Part shown: piece by piece, positions 47,482 to 56,781 of the stretch | Layout: each line of letters starts with the position of its first letter | How positions within the stretch are numbered: the first letter of the stretch is position 1 | From: Halomonas sp. QHL1 | Lineage (GTDB): Bacteria; Pseudomonadota; Gammaproteobacteria; Pseudomonadales; Halomonadaceae | Length of the DNA stretch: 64,000 nucleotides | NCBI RefSeq assembly: GCF_001882345.1 | Contig: NZ_MINL01000001.1 | Location: 1,449,705 to 1,513,704, forward strand | Direction of reading: 5' to 3' | Notes under the pieces: generated by a model | What the model saw: only the letters and a program-made list of their open reading frames with translations | Databases searched by the model: none | Told to the model about the DNA's origin: nothing | Program-made: the position numbers and the translations under genes

Positions 47482-49404
47482 TTACTGGGACTTGCGCACG
47501 CGCAGATACCACTCGGATAGCAACCGCACCTGCTTTTCGGTGTAGCCGCGATCGACCATTCGCGCCACAAAGTCTTCGTGCTTTTTCTGATCCGACCGGG
47601 AAGCCTTGGCATTGAACGAAATCACCGGCAACAGCTCTTCGGTATTGGCGAACATTTTGTGTTCAATAACGCCTTTAAGCTTTTCATAGGACTGCCAGCT
47701 CGGGTTCATACCGTTGTTTTGCGCCCGCGCCCGCAGCACAAAATTGACCACCTCGTGGCGGAAGTCTTTGGGGTTTGAGATGCCCGCTGGCTTTTCGATT
47801 TTCTCCAGCTCTTCGTTAAGCGACTGACGGTTTAGCAGCTCGCCGGTTTCGTGATCACGGTACTCCTGATCCTGAATCCAGAAATCAGCATAAGTCACGT
47901 AGCGGTCAAAGATGTTTTGGCCGTACTCGCTATAGGATTCGAGGTAAGCGGTCTGTATCTCCTTACCAATAAAGTCCACGTAGCGGGGCGCCATATACTC
48001 TTTGATAAAGCCCAAGTAGCGCTCAAACACTTCCGACGGCAGCTGTTCCCGCTCCAACGCCTGCTCCAACACATACAACAAATGCACAGGGTTGGCGGCC
48101 ACCTCGGTGCTGTCGAAGTTAAATACCTTGGAGAGAATCTTGAACGCAAAGCGGGTGGAGAGGCCCTGCATGCCCTCGTCCACGCCTGCGGCGTCGCGGT
48201 ACTCCTGAATCGACTTGGCGCGGGGGTCGGTGTCTTTCAGATTTTCACCGTCGTAGACGCGCATTTTCGAGTAGATATTGGAGTTTTCCGGCGCTTTTAG
48301 CCGTGACAGTACCGAGAATTGGGCCAGCATGCGCAGTGTATCCGGGGCGCAGGGCGCAGCGTTAAGCGACGAGTCCTCGAGCAGCTTTTGATAGATTTTG
48401 ATCTCTTCGGTAACCCGCAGGCAATAAGGCACTTTGACGATATAGACCCGGTCAAGGAACGCTTCATTGTTGCGGTTATTGCGGAACGCCTGCCACTCCG
48501 ACTCGTTGGAGTGAGCCAGAATCACGCCATCAAAGGGAATCGCCCCCATGCCTTCGGTGGGGTTGTAGTTGCCCTCTTGCGTCGCGGTAAGCAGTGGATG
48601 CAGCACCTTGATCGGCGCTTTGAACATCTCCACAAACTCCATCAGCCCCTGGTTGGCACGGCATAAACCGCCGGAGAAGCTGTAGGCATCCGGATCATCC
48701 TGGGAATAGAGCTCCAGTTGGCGAATATCGACTTTACCCACCAGCGACGAAATATCCTGGTTGTTCTCATCCCCCGGCTCGGTTTTGGAAATAGCGATCT
48801 GGTTAAGCCGTGATGGGTACAAACGCACTACCCGGAACTGGGAGATATCGCCGCCGTACTCTTTCAGTCGCTTCGCCGCCCAGGGCGACATCACACTGCG
48901 CAAATAACGCTGTGGAATACCGTACTCTTTCTCAAGCAGTTCGCCGTCCTCTTCGGGCGAGAACAGGCCAAGCGGCGACTCGTAGACCGGCGAGCCCTTA
49001 ATGGCGTAGAACGGAATTCGCTCCATCAGCAGCTTAAGTCGCTCAGCCAGCGACGATTTACCACCGCCCACAGGGCCAAGCAGGTAGAGAATCTGTTTGC
49101 GCTCTTCAAGCCCTTGGGCCGCATGGCGGAAGTAGGAGACAATTTGCTCAATGGCCTCCTCCATGCCGTGAAACTCGGCAAAGGCTGGATAGCGACGAAT
49201 CACTTTATTGGAAAAAATACGTGATAGACGCGGGTCTTTCGCCGTGTCGATCACTTCAGGCTCGCCTATGGCTTCCAGCATGCGCTCCGCGGCGCTGGCA
49301 TAAACCTTCGGATCACGGCGACAAAGCGCCAAGTACTCCTCCAGGCTTATGTCCTCTTGCTGAACGCGGGAAAAACGGTCTTGAACGTGATCAAAGATGC
49401 TCAT
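47482..49404 (-). CDS. prkA: PrkA-family serine protein kinase/AAA+ protein (YeaG)
   Basis: 640 residues. An AAA domain has Walker A LGPVGGGKSSLAERLK near residue 110 and a LILAHSNESEW-type sensor; the C-terminal PrkA domain follows (about 380-640). E. coli YeaG belongs to the RpoS/nitrogen-stress regulon; the Bacillus homologue acts in sporulation, with Lon-like protease activity reported. AGGAGA precedes the ATG. Heads the three-gene operon. Confidence 0.96.
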   Translation of the reverse strand: MSIFDHVQDRFSRVQQEDISLEEYLALCRRDPKVYASAAERMLEAIGEPEVIDTAKDPRLSRIFSNKVIRRYPAFAEFHGMEEAIEQIVSYFRHAAQGLEERKQILYLLGPVGGGKSSLAERLKLLMERIPFYAIKGSPVYESPLGLFSPEEDGELLEKEYGIPQRYLRSVMSPWAAKRLKEYGGDISQFRVVRLYPSRLNQIAISKTEPGDENNQDISSLVGKVDIRQLELYSQDDPDAYSFSGGLCRANQGLMEFVEMFKAPIKVLHPLLTATQEGNYNPTEGMGAIPFDGVILAHSNESEWQAFRNNRNNEAFLDRVYIVKVPYCLRVTEEIKIYQKLLEDSSLNAAPCAPDTLRMLAQFSVLSRLKAPENSNIYSKMRVYDGENLKDTDPRAKSIQEYRDAAGVDEGMQGLSTRFAFKILSKVFNFDSTEVAANPVHLLYVLEQALEREQLPSEVFERYLGFIKEYMAPRYVDFIGKEIQTAYLESYSEYGQNIFDRYVTYADFWIQDQEYRDHETGELLNRQSLNEELEKIEKPAGISNPKDFRHEVVNFVLRARAQNNGMNPSWQSYEKLKGVIEHKMFANTEELLPVISFNAKASRSDQKKHEDFVARMVDRGYTEKQVRLLSEWYLRVRKSQ

Positions 49405-49621
49405 GGAACTCTCCTGTGGCCCATCCCCAGGCAGTCACCGTCAAGCCAAGTGTTTCGCAACGGCGTGCCAAACGAGGTGTCGCTTTTTTTAGCGTAGTCA
49501 GCATTAGCAAAAAGTGATGACTAAAACCTTCAACGCAGCAGCGATATAGATAAGAGAATTATTCATACGAATAGTTGCGTTAATCTGGGCATCTCAAATA
49601 AACGCAAAGGGCCAAAGCAGT

Positions 49622-49648
49622 GACGCCGCTGCGCTATGCAGCGGCGTC
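49622..49648. terminator. Strong stem-loop beyond ltaE, in the prkA-ltaE gap
   Basis: GACGCCGCTGC and GCAGCGGCGTC pair over 11 bp with a 5-nt loop, 50 bp beyond the ltaE stop (minus strand). The T run after it is weak. The rest of the 293-bp gap (49405-49697) must hold the prkA promoter; no convincing one was found. Confidence 0.55.
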
Positions 49649-49697
49649 GCTAGGTCGAAGGTGCCAAACAGCGGCAAAAAGCAGAGAACTAGCGCCT

Positions 49698-50744
49698 TTA
49701 ACGCTCAAGTACCGCGCGCATATCGGCTAATAAAGCATCTAACAGTTCAACGGTGGTGTTCCAGGCACAAACGAAACGAGCGCCACCGGCGCCAATAAAG
49801 GTATAGAAGGTCCAGCCTCTGGCTTTCAACGCTTCAATAGCCGGGGGCGGTAATTCAACGAACACGCTATTGGCCTGGGTAGGGAACATAAGCGATACGC
49901 CGGGTAGCGCCTGCAGCCCTTCCGATAGGTAGCGCGCCATCTCGTTGGCGTGCTGGGCATTGGTTAACCAGGCGCCGCTTTCTAGTAGCCCTAACCACGG
50001 GGCAGATACAAAGCGCATTTTAGACGCGAGCTGCCCCGCCTGCTTGCAGCGGTAGGAAAAGTCTTCGGCTAATTCACGGTTAAAGAACAGGATCGCTTCG
50101 CCAAACGCTAAGCCGTTTTTGGTACCCGAAAAACATAGTGCGTCCACGCCGACCTGCCAGGTAAGTTCGGCCGGGGTGGCATTTAGGCTGGCGCAAGCGT
50201 TGGCAAAGCGGGCGCCGTCCATGTGCAGGCGCAGGTCATGTTTATCGGCAATGGCGCGAATCGCCATGAGCTCTTCGCGGGAGTAGAGCGTGCCCACTTC
50301 GGTGGCTTGCGTGAGCGACACCACTTTCGGTTTTGGATAGTGAATATCGCTGCGCTTGGTTACCAGCGCCTCGATGCCTTCTGGTGTAAGCTTGCCGTCG
50401 GCACCCGGTGAGGTCAGCAGCTTTGCACCGTTAGAGAAGAACTCGGGACCACCGCATTCGTCGGTTTCGATATGCGCCAGCTCGTGGCAAATAACGCTGT
50501 GGTAGCTGCGTCCCATTGCAGAGAGCGCCAGTGAGTTGGCGGCGGTGCCGTTGAAAACGAAGAAGACATCGCAGTCGTAGTCAAACATCTCGCGAAAGCG
50601 ATCCGCGGCGCGGGCTGTCCAGAGATCGTTACCGTAAGCCAAATCATCGCAACGATTGGCTTCTAGCAGATATTCCATCGCCTCCGGGCAGATACCGGAG
50701 GTGTTATCACTGGCTAAAAAACGCGGGCTACACTCCGAGGTCAT
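49698..50744 (-). CDS. ltaE: Low-specificity L-threonine aldolase
   Basis: 348 residues, PLP-dependent. Substrate and cofactor motifs include FLASDNTSGICPEAMEYL at the start, FVFNGTAANSLAL, LHMDGARFANACASL with the PLP Asp, and the Schiff-base Lys in CFSGTKNGLAFGEA. It splits threonine and allo-threonine to glycine and acetaldehyde. A 25-bp palindrome lies about 63 bp upstream. Confidence 0.95.
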   Translation of the reverse strand: MTSECSPRFLASDNTSGICPEAMEYLLEANRCDDLAYGNDLWTARAADRFREMFDYDCDVFFVFNGTAANSLALSAMGRSYHSVICHELAHIETDECGGPEFFSNGAKLLTSPGADGKLTPEGIEALVTKRSDIHYPKPKVVSLTQATEVGTLYSREELMAIRAIADKHDLRLHMDGARFANACASLNATPAELTWQVGVDALCFSGTKNGLAFGEAILFFNRELAEDFSYRCKQAGQLASKMRFVSAPWLGLLESGAWLTNAQHANEMARYLSEGLQALPGVSLMFPTQANSVFVELPPPAIEALKARGWTFYTFIGAGGARFVCAWNTTVELLDALLADMRAVLER

Positions 50745-50806
50745 GACGACAGTCCTTTTATCTGGCGATCAAACGGCGCAAGCTGGGTGCCACTCGCGCC
50801 TTTAAT

Positions 50807-50831
50807 ATCTAGCTATTCTTAATAGCTAGAT
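50807..50831. promoter_or_regulatory. Perfect 11-bp inverted repeat upstream of ltaE
   Basis: ATCTAGCTATT, CTT, AATAGCTAGAT. Located 63-87 bp before the ltaE start and about 86 bp beyond the fadH stop, on the shared strand. AT-rich, without a T run on the minus strand, so an operator for a dimeric regulator is more likely than a terminator; a fadH terminator remains possible. Confidence 0.55.
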
Positions 50832-50916
50832 TAGTCATTTAGTCTATCGCCATTTATGGGCTAACGTCACCCGCGCTTTTAAGCGCTTACTTATCAACCT
50901 GTCCGTGTGCTCTTTT

Positions 50917-52938
50917 TTACAAACCCGCCGCTAATCGAGTGCCCTGCTCAATTGCCCTCTTGGCATCCAGCTCACTGGCTTCATCCGCGCCGCCGATTAT
51001 ATGTACCGCCGCCCGCGCGCGCTCCAGCGGGGCCAGCAGATCACGCACCGACTCTTGCCCGGCGCACACCACCACGCTATCCACGGCGAGCACTTGGTCA
51101 ACGCCATCGCGGCGAATATGCAGCCCCTCGTCGTCAATTTTCAGGTATTCGCAGCCGGTGAGGGTTTTCACCCCCCGCTGCTTAAGCGATGCGCGGTGAA
51201 CCCAGCCGGTGGTTTTCCCCAGGTACTTGCCGGGCTTGGAGGTTTTACGCTGGAGCATGACAATTTCGCGGGGAACCGCGGGCGCCGTCGGCGCTTTTAA
51301 ACCGCCCCGCTCGCCGACTGCCAAATCAACCCCCCACTCGTCGCACCACGCGGCAATGTCCAACGCTGGGTGGCCTTGGTGGGCCAGCAGTTCGGAGACA
51401 TCAAAACCTATACCTCCCGCGCCAATCACCGCCACTTTACGTCCAACGCGCTCTGGGGATTCAATCGCTTCGGCGTAGCTCAGCACCTTGCCGTGATCGT
51501 AACCGGGCAGACTTAGCTCGCGGGGCTGAACGCCGGTGGCCATGACCACCTCATCGAAGTCGGCAAGGGTTTCTTCAGTCGCGGTGGTGTTCAAACGCAC
51601 CTCTACCGCATATTTTTCCAGCATCACCCGGTAGTAGCGCAGGGTTTCGTTAAACTCCTCTTTACCGGGAATCTTACGCGCGTAGTTAAACTGCCCACCC
51701 AGCTCGCTGCGCTGCTCAAACAGCACCACGCTATGCCCACGACTGGCCGCCGTCACTGCGGTTGCCAACCCGGCCGGCCCACCGCCCACTACGGCGACGC
51801 GTTTAGGGGTTTGTGCGGGCTCTATCACCAGCTCGGTTTCATGACAGGCACGGGGGTTGACCAAACAGGAGGTCAGCTTTCCGGCAAAGGTGTGATCCAA
51901 GCAGGCCTGATTACAGGCAATGCAGGTATTGATCTCTTCCGCCAAGCCTTCTTCGGCTTTGCGAATCCAAGCAGGATCGGCCAGGAAAGGCCGCGCCATG
52001 GAGACCATATCCGCATGGCCCGCCGCCAGTACGCGCTCGGCTACCTCAGGCATATTGATACGGTTTGTGGTAATCAGCGGGATCGACAGCGCTGATTTGA
52101 TCCGCCGGGTCACCTCGGTAAAGGCGGCGCGGGGCACGCTGGTCACAATGGTGGGAACCCGCGCTTCGTGCCAACCAATACCGGTGTTGATCACGTTCGC
52201 CCCGGCGGCTTCGATAGCCTGCCCCAGCGTGACGACCTCCTCCCAGGTGCTGCCCTCTTCGACCAGGTCAATCATCGAGAGGCGGAAGATAATCACAAAA
52301 CGTTCACCCACCGCTGCGCGAACACGGCGCACAATCTCGACGGCAAAGCGCATACGGTTTTCAAACGCCCCGCCCCACTCATCATCACGCTGGTTGGTAC
52401 GCTGGCAGATAAACTGATTGATCAGGTAACCTTCTGATCCCATGATCTCAACGCCATCGTAACCCGCCTGCTGGGCTAAGCTTGCGCAGCGAACGTAGTC
52501 GGCAATTTGCTGCTCAACTTCATCGCTAGCGAGTGCCCGGGGCATAAAGGGGTTAATCGGCGCCTGAATAGCCGAAGGCGCTACCAACTCCGGCGAATAG
52601 GCGTAGCGTCCGGCGTGAAGAATTTGCATACACAGATGACCGCCCTCAGCATGCACCGCGTCTACCACTTGGCGGTGCTCTGGCAGTTGTGCCTCATCAA
52701 CGAGCGCGTGAGCGCCCTGGAATACGGCGCCTTCGGCATTGGGGGCAATCCCGCCGGTGACGATCAGGCTAACCCCTTCCCGCGCCCGCTCGGCATAGAA
52801 GGCAGCTAAACGTTCAAAGCCATTGGGCGCCTCTTCCAAGTTGGTATGCATCGAGCCCATCAAAACGCGGTTGGGCAGCGTTAAATGGCCAATGGTCAAC
52901 GGGCGGAAAAGATGCGGATAGGCGGGCGCAGGGGTCAT
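50917..52938 (-). CDS. fadH: NADPH-dependent 2,4-dienoyl-CoA reductase
   Basis: 673 residues from ATG 52938, with AAGGAG 7 nt upstream; the frame continues 17 codons more without a ribosome site. An N-terminal FMN TIM-barrel (old yellow enzyme type) covers about 1-340, with the 4Fe-4S motif CIACNQACLDHTFAGKLTSCLVNP following. An FAD/NAD(P) part begins KRVAVVGGGPAGLATAVTAA and has a second Rossmann AVIGAGGIGFDVSELL. It reduces 2,4-dienoyl-CoA in oxidation of unsaturated fatty acids. FadH-like enzymes with other enal substrates cannot be excluded. Confidence 0.93.
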   Translation of the reverse strand: MTPAPAYPHLFRPLTIGHLTLPNRVLMGSMHTNLEEAPNGFERLAAFYAERAREGVSLIVTGGIAPNAEGAVFQGAHALVDEAQLPEHRQVVDAVHAEGGHLCMQILHAGRYAYSPELVAPSAIQAPINPFMPRALASDEVEQQIADYVRCASLAQQAGYDGVEIMGSEGYLINQFICQRTNQRDDEWGGAFENRMRFAVEIVRRVRAAVGERFVIIFRLSMIDLVEEGSTWEEVVTLGQAIEAAGANVINTGIGWHEARVPTIVTSVPRAAFTEVTRRIKSALSIPLITTNRINMPEVAERVLAAGHADMVSMARPFLADPAWIRKAEEGLAEEINTCIACNQACLDHTFAGKLTSCLVNPRACHETELVIEPAQTPKRVAVVGGGPAGLATAVTAASRGHSVVLFEQRSELGGQFNYARKIPGKEEFNETLRYYRVMLEKYAVEVRLNTTATEETLADFDEVVMATGVQPRELSLPGYDHGKVLSYAEAIESPERVGRKVAVIGAGGIGFDVSELLAHQGHPALDIAAWCDEWGVDLAVGERGGLKAPTAPAVPREIVMLQRKTSKPGKYLGKTTGWVHRASLKQRGVKTLTGCEYLKIDDEGLHIRRDGVDQVLAVDSVVVCAGQESVRDLLAPLERARAAVHIIGGADEASELDAKRAIEQGTRLAAGL

Positions 52939-53118
52939 CACGGTACTCCTTGGTATTATTAGTAACACTGTCAAAACACATTCAAACAAGCGTATGACAT
53001 ACTTGCCGCAACGTACAGACCTTTACCTATCTGAATATTGCTAGGTTTGCCGGTCTGCCTCTTGCCCAGCGTGCGAATCCGCGTCACATTAACCGGCTGA
53101 CGATAAGGAACCGTTGCT

Positions 53119-54033
53119 ATGCCCTTGATGTATTTTTTGCCGCCGCTCGCCACCGTGCTTATCTGGTCGGGCAATATGACCATTAATCAGCTTAGCGTAG
53201 GCGCCATCGCACCCAGCAGCATCGCTTTTCTACGCTGGCTGCTCGCCCTCGCCGTGATGACCCCGTTTGTGCTGCCTGCAGCGTTACGCCACCGTGACGA
53301 AATCCGCCGCCAGTGGCCTAAATTGGCGCTGCTAGGGCTACTGGGCATGGGTCTATGGCAAGGGCTGGCCTATGTGGCGGCAGAGACAACGACCGCTACC
53401 AACATGGGCATTCTCGCCGCCATGGTGCCGTTGCTAACGGTACTGCTTAGCGCGCTGATTCTACGCGAGCCGCCGACCGTGGGTGGCATCGTGGGCGGTG
53501 TGCTGGCCTTCGTGGGGGTGACCGTTCTACTAGGGCGCGGTAATCCGCTCTCGCTGCTACAGCTAGAGGTTGCCCTCGGTGATGCGCTGATGGTGGTAGC
53601 CGCCACTTGCTACGCGCTATATGGAGTGATGCTCAAGCGCTGGTCGATGAATTTACCGCCCTGGGTGATGCTCTACGCACAAGTCTGTTTTGCGGTGCTG
53701 CTGTTGTTACCGCCTTATTTGATGGGGCCAATGACGCCTATTGATGGCCAGAATATCGGGCTGATTGTCTACGCGGGCATTCCCGCCTCCGTCATTACGA
53801 CCTTTTTATGGATGCGCGCGGTGCGCCAGATCGGTGCTAATCAATCGAGCATTTTCATCAACTTAATGCCGCTATTTAGCGCGTTAATTGCGATGGCCTT
53901 CTTGGGAGAACAAGTGGCGGGGTTCCACTTTACCGGTGGGCTGCTGATTCTGGCTGGGGTCATTATGGCGCAAACGCTGACACGCCCGTTAACACGGGTT
54001 TTAACTTCGGATAAGCCGAGCAGCGCCCGATAA
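53119..54033 (+). CDS. EamA/DMT-family exporter
   Basis: 304 residues, ten membrane helices in two EamA repeats (PPLATVLIWSGNMTINQL at the first; GDALMVVAATCYALYGVMLKRW opening the second). AAGGA precedes the ATG. Substrate unknown. Divergent from fadH. Confidence 0.9.
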   Translation: MPLMYFLPPLATVLIWSGNMTINQLSVGAIAPSSIAFLRWLLALAVMTPFVLPAALRHRDEIRRQWPKLALLGLLGMGLWQGLAYVAAETTTATNMGILAAMVPLLTVLLSALILREPPTVGGIVGGVLAFVGVTVLLGRGNPLSLLQLEVALGDALMVVAATCYALYGVMLKRWSMNLPPWVMLYAQVCFAVLLLLPPYLMGPMTPIDGQNIGLIVYAGIPASVITTFLWMRAVRQIGANQSSIFINLMPLFSALIAMAFLGEQVAGFHFTGGLLILAGVIMAQTLTRPLTRVLTSDKPSSAR

Positions 54034-54075
54034 TGCTAGAATGGCCGTCGATTTCTAACGCTGGGAAGCCCTGAT

Positions 54076-55644
54076 ATGTCCCTGGAAGAACTGCATCTTA
54101 ATCTGCGCAACCTAATGAGCGATGACTACGATCAGCTCAAGGCATTGATGGACGCCGTCTATCACGATATTGGCGGAGCATGGCCGAAGCGCACCATCGA
54201 CAAACTAATCCAGGAATTTCCCGACGGCCAAATCGCCATTGAAGACGATGGCCTTCTGGTGGGTGTAGCACTCACCGTTCAGGTGGATTACGACGAATTC
54301 TCCAACCCGCATAAGTACGATGACCTGATCGGCCATCGTGAGATCATCCTCAACGACGAGGATGGCGACGCTATGTACGGGCTGGATGTGCTGATTCACC
54401 CGGATTACCGCGGTTATCGCCTGGGCCGCCGCCTTTACGAAGCGCGTAAAGAGCTGTGCCGCTCCATGAACCTGCGGGCGATTCTAGCCGGTGGACGTAT
54501 TCCTGAGTACCACCAGCACGCCGATGAGCTCACCCCGGCCCAATACATTGATAAAGTATCGCGTAAAGAGATCTACGATCCGATTCTCTCTTTTCAGCAA
54601 GCCAATGACTTTCAGGTAAAGCGCCTTTTGCGCAAATACCTACCGGAAGATGAGCAGTCGCGTGGCTACGCCACCCTGTTGGAGTGGAACAACATTCTGT
54701 TTGAGCCCGCTGCCAGCGTACTCGACAACAAACCGACCCAAGTGCGGGTGGGCGCGGTGCAGTGGCAGATGCGTGAATTTTCATCGGTGGAAGCCGCGCT
54801 TCAGCAGATCGAATATTTCGTAGATGCGCTCTCCGACTACCAGAGTGACTTTGCCGTTTTCCCAGAGCTGTTCAACGCGCCGCTGATGGGCCTCCAGGAC
54901 CGCGCCGCCCAGCAGGATCAAATGGGCGCGATTCGCTTTTTGGCCGGTTTTACCGAGCGCTTTAAGTCTGAACTCTCGCGTATGGCGGTCTCCTACAACA
55001 TCAATATTGTCGGCGGCTCGATGATTGAAGTGGGTGACGATGACCGACTCTACAACATCGCCTACCTGTTCCACCGCGACGGCACCGTTGAGCGCCAGGC
55101 CAAGCTGCACATTACCCCTCAAGAACGCCGCGATTGGGTGATTGAGGGCGGTGACGAGCTACAGGTGTTTGATACCGATGCTGGCCGCGTGGGTATCTTG
55201 ATTTGCTACGACGTGGAGTTTCCGGAACTTGGCCGCCTGCTGGCCGACCAGGATATGGACATTCTGTTTGTACCCTTCTGGACCGACACCAAAAACGGTT
55301 ACCTGCGCGTGCGCCATTGCAGTCAGGCGCGAGCGATCGAAAACGAGTGCTACGTAGTGCTCTGCGGCAGCGTCGGCAACCTGCCCTCGATTGAAAACCT
55401 GGATATCCAGTACGCCCAATCAGCGGTGTTCTCACCGTCTGACTTCGCGTTCCCCCACGATGCGGTACTGGCGGAAACCACGCCTAACACCGAGATGATC
55501 TTCTTCTCGGACTTGGATCTCACCCGCCTAACGGTGGTACGTGCCGAAGGTTCGGTAACCAACCTTAAAGACCGCCGCAAGGATCTGTTTGATCTACGCT
55601 GGCGCGACTGGTCGTGGAAATCCGGTGCCAATCTGGAAGATTGA
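54076..55644 (+). CDS. Bifunctional GNAT acetyltransferase/carbon-nitrogen hydrolase
   Basis: 522 residues. A GNAT domain (about 1-200) has the acetyl-CoA loop LIHPDYRGYRLGRRLYEARKELC. A nitrilase-superfamily domain (about 225-500) has the complete catalytic triad: Glu264 in FPELF, Lys343 in AKLHITP and Cys377 in ICYDVEFPE. This two-domain fusion is a recognised family, but the amide it hydrolyses and the acceptor it acetylates are not known. It follows the EamA gene by 42 bp and may share its transcript. Confidence 0.94.
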   Translation: MSLEELHLNLRNLMSDDYDQLKALMDAVYHDIGGAWPKRTIDKLIQEFPDGQIAIEDDGLLVGVALTVQVDYDEFSNPHKYDDLIGHREIILNDEDGDAMYGLDVLIHPDYRGYRLGRRLYEARKELCRSMNLRAILAGGRIPEYHQHADELTPAQYIDKVSRKEIYDPILSFQQANDFQVKRLLRKYLPEDEQSRGYATLLEWNNILFEPAASVLDNKPTQVRVGAVQWQMREFSSVEAALQQIEYFVDALSDYQSDFAVFPELFNAPLMGLQDRAAQQDQMGAIRFLAGFTERFKSELSRMAVSYNINIVGGSMIEVGDDDRLYNIAYLFHRDGTVERQAKLHITPQERRDWVIEGGDELQVFDTDAGRVGILICYDVEFPELGRLLADQDMDILFVPFWTDTKNGYLRVRHCSQARAIENECYVVLCGSVGNLPSIENLDIQYAQSAVFSPSDFAFPHDAVLAETTPNTEMIFFSDLDLTRLTVVRAEGSVTNLKDRRKDLFDLRWRDWSWKSGANLED

Positions 55645-55666
55645 AGTGTGAGATGTAAAGCAAATT

Positions 55667-55696
55667 AACAACGCCGCCCAATTGGGCGGCGTTGTT
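55667..55696. terminator. 30-bp perfect palindromic terminator
   Basis: AACAACGCCGCCCAA and TTGGGCGGCGTTGTT meet without a spacer (functionally a 13-bp stem with a 4-nt AATT loop), 22 bp after the GNAT-nitrilase stop, followed by GTG rather than a pure T run. Confidence 0.8.
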
Positions 55697-55716
55697 GTGT
55701 TCGCGTCAGATTCCGC

Positions 55717-55826
55717 TAATGTCATTGTGACCGAAGCGTTAATGTCATTGCGAGCGAAGCGAAGCAATCTCAGGGTTATGGCCACCTCTGCCTAGATTGC
55801 GTCGTCGCGGGCTCCTCGCAATGACA
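55717..55826. repeat. Dispersed palindromic repeat (TGTCATTGCGAGC type)
   Basis: The left arm TGTCATTGCGAGCGAAGCGA... (55743-55770) and right arm (55794-55826, ending CTCCTCGCAATGACA) form a long imperfect inverted repeat. An extra partial copy (TAATGTCATTGTGACCGAAGCG, split as 55717-55738) sits in direct orientation before it. This resembles a palindromic unit seen in many unrelated bacterial genomes. It lies between two convergent genes. Confidence 0.75.
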
Positions 55827-55831
55827 GCAGC

Positions 55832-56131
55832 TTAATCAGGCCAGACGAGGTGCGCGGGCACGCGGCCTTTGGCGTCGAATAGGATACCTTCATCACGCAA
55901 CTTGCGATGCTGGCGCTCGGCGCCACCGTGATCGGCAAGTTTCAACGACGATGCAATCACGCGATGCCAAGGCAACTGGTGGCCATCCGGCAGGTGGCGC
56001 ATCGCCGAACCTACCATGCGTGGGGTGGCGCCTTCGGTCATGGCGGCAATTCGGCCATAGGTCGTCACCCGGCCCGGCGGAATTTGATCGACAATGGTGT
56101 AGATCTGTTCGAGTAATTCCGGCCGAGCCAT
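55832..56131 (-). CDS. atl: Alkyltransferase-like protein (ATL, MGMT family)
   Basis: 99 residues, MGMT-like DNA-binding domain. The alkyl-acceptor motif P-C-H-R is P-W-H-R here (PWHRV), which defines ATL proteins: they bind O6-alkylguanine, cannot transfer the group, and flag it for nucleotide excision repair. YGRIAAMTEGATPRMVGSAM is the helix-turn-helix part with the Arg finger. Confidence 0.95.
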   Translation of the reverse strand: MARPELLEQIYTIVDQIPPGRVTTYGRIAAMTEGATPRMVGSAMRHLPDGHQLPWHRVIASSLKLADHGGAERQHRKLRDEGILFDAKGRVPAHLVWPD

Positions 56132-56172
56132 ATGACTATCCTTTTATTTCTGGAGGGCGCTTCTGAATGTGC

Positions 56173-56781
56173 TTAAAGCCCCTCAACCAGTTGATCGATC
56201 GCCTGGAAAGCTTCTTTAAGGGCAGCGTCGCGCTGCTGCTCGCCCATATTCAAGCCTTCAGCATAGACCAAGTGAGTATCTTTAATTCCCATCAGACCCA
56301 GCATGGTTTTCAGGTGGGGCGTCTGGCTATCCATTTCGGTGCCTGCGTACTGACCACCGCGCGCTGCCAGAATAATCGCGCGCTTGCCCTCTACCAAGCC
56401 TTGCGGGCCGTTTTCGGTATAGCGGAACGTTTCTCCGGCACGCAGTACACGGTCAAACCACGCCTTCAGCTGTGAAGGAATACCCAGGTTGTACATCGGC
56501 ACCGCAATCACCAGCACATCATTGGCGCGCAGCTCAGCCAGCAGTTCGTCCGAGCGCGCGGCTAACGCCTGCTGCTCAGCGGTACGCTCTGCGGCCGCCA
56601 CTTGCCAGGCGCCCAGCTCGTTGATATCCAGGTGAGGCAGCGAGTTTTTCACCACATCACGCTGGGTAACGTCGATATCGTTGCGGGCGCTCGCCTGCTC
56701 GATAAAGCGATTAGCCAGCGCATTGGATTGGCCGTTTTCAGCCAGAATAGAAGAGGTAATAACTAGGGCACGGGTCGTCAT
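56173..56781 (-). CDS. azoR: FMN-dependent NADH-azoreductase
   Basis: About 202 residues from ATG 56781; a TTG four codons upstream is in frame. Flavodoxin fold with ILAENGQSNALANRFIEQ at the phosphate loop, VLVIAVPMYNLGIPSQLKAWFDRVLRAGETFRYTENGPQGLV, the AzoR signature, and AARGGQYAGTEMDSQTPHLKTMLGLMGI. It reduces azo dyes and quinones. Confidence 0.95.
   Translation of the reverse strand: MTTRALVITSSILAENGQSNALANRFIEQASARNDIDVTQRDVVKNSLPHLDINELGAWQVAAAERTAEQQALAARSDELLAELRANDVLVIAVPMYNLGIPSQLKAWFDRVLRAGETFRYTENGPQGLVEGKRAIILAARGGQYAGTEMDSQTPHLKTMLGLMGIKDTHLVYAEGLNMGEQQRDAALKEAFQAIDQLVEGL

Noticed and set aside
49457..49470. Sigma54-like site before prkA (TGGCAC, 4 nt, TTGC on the minus strand).
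   Set aside because: The -24 and -12 elements are one base too close (N4 instead of N5), and sigma54 is strict about this spacing. E. coli yeaG being nitrogen-controlled makes it tempting, but the sequence does not support a call.
55832..56131. Inactivated O6-methylguanine methyltransferase.
   Set aside because: The missing Cys (PWHR) is the normal state of the ATL family, so the gene is not broken.
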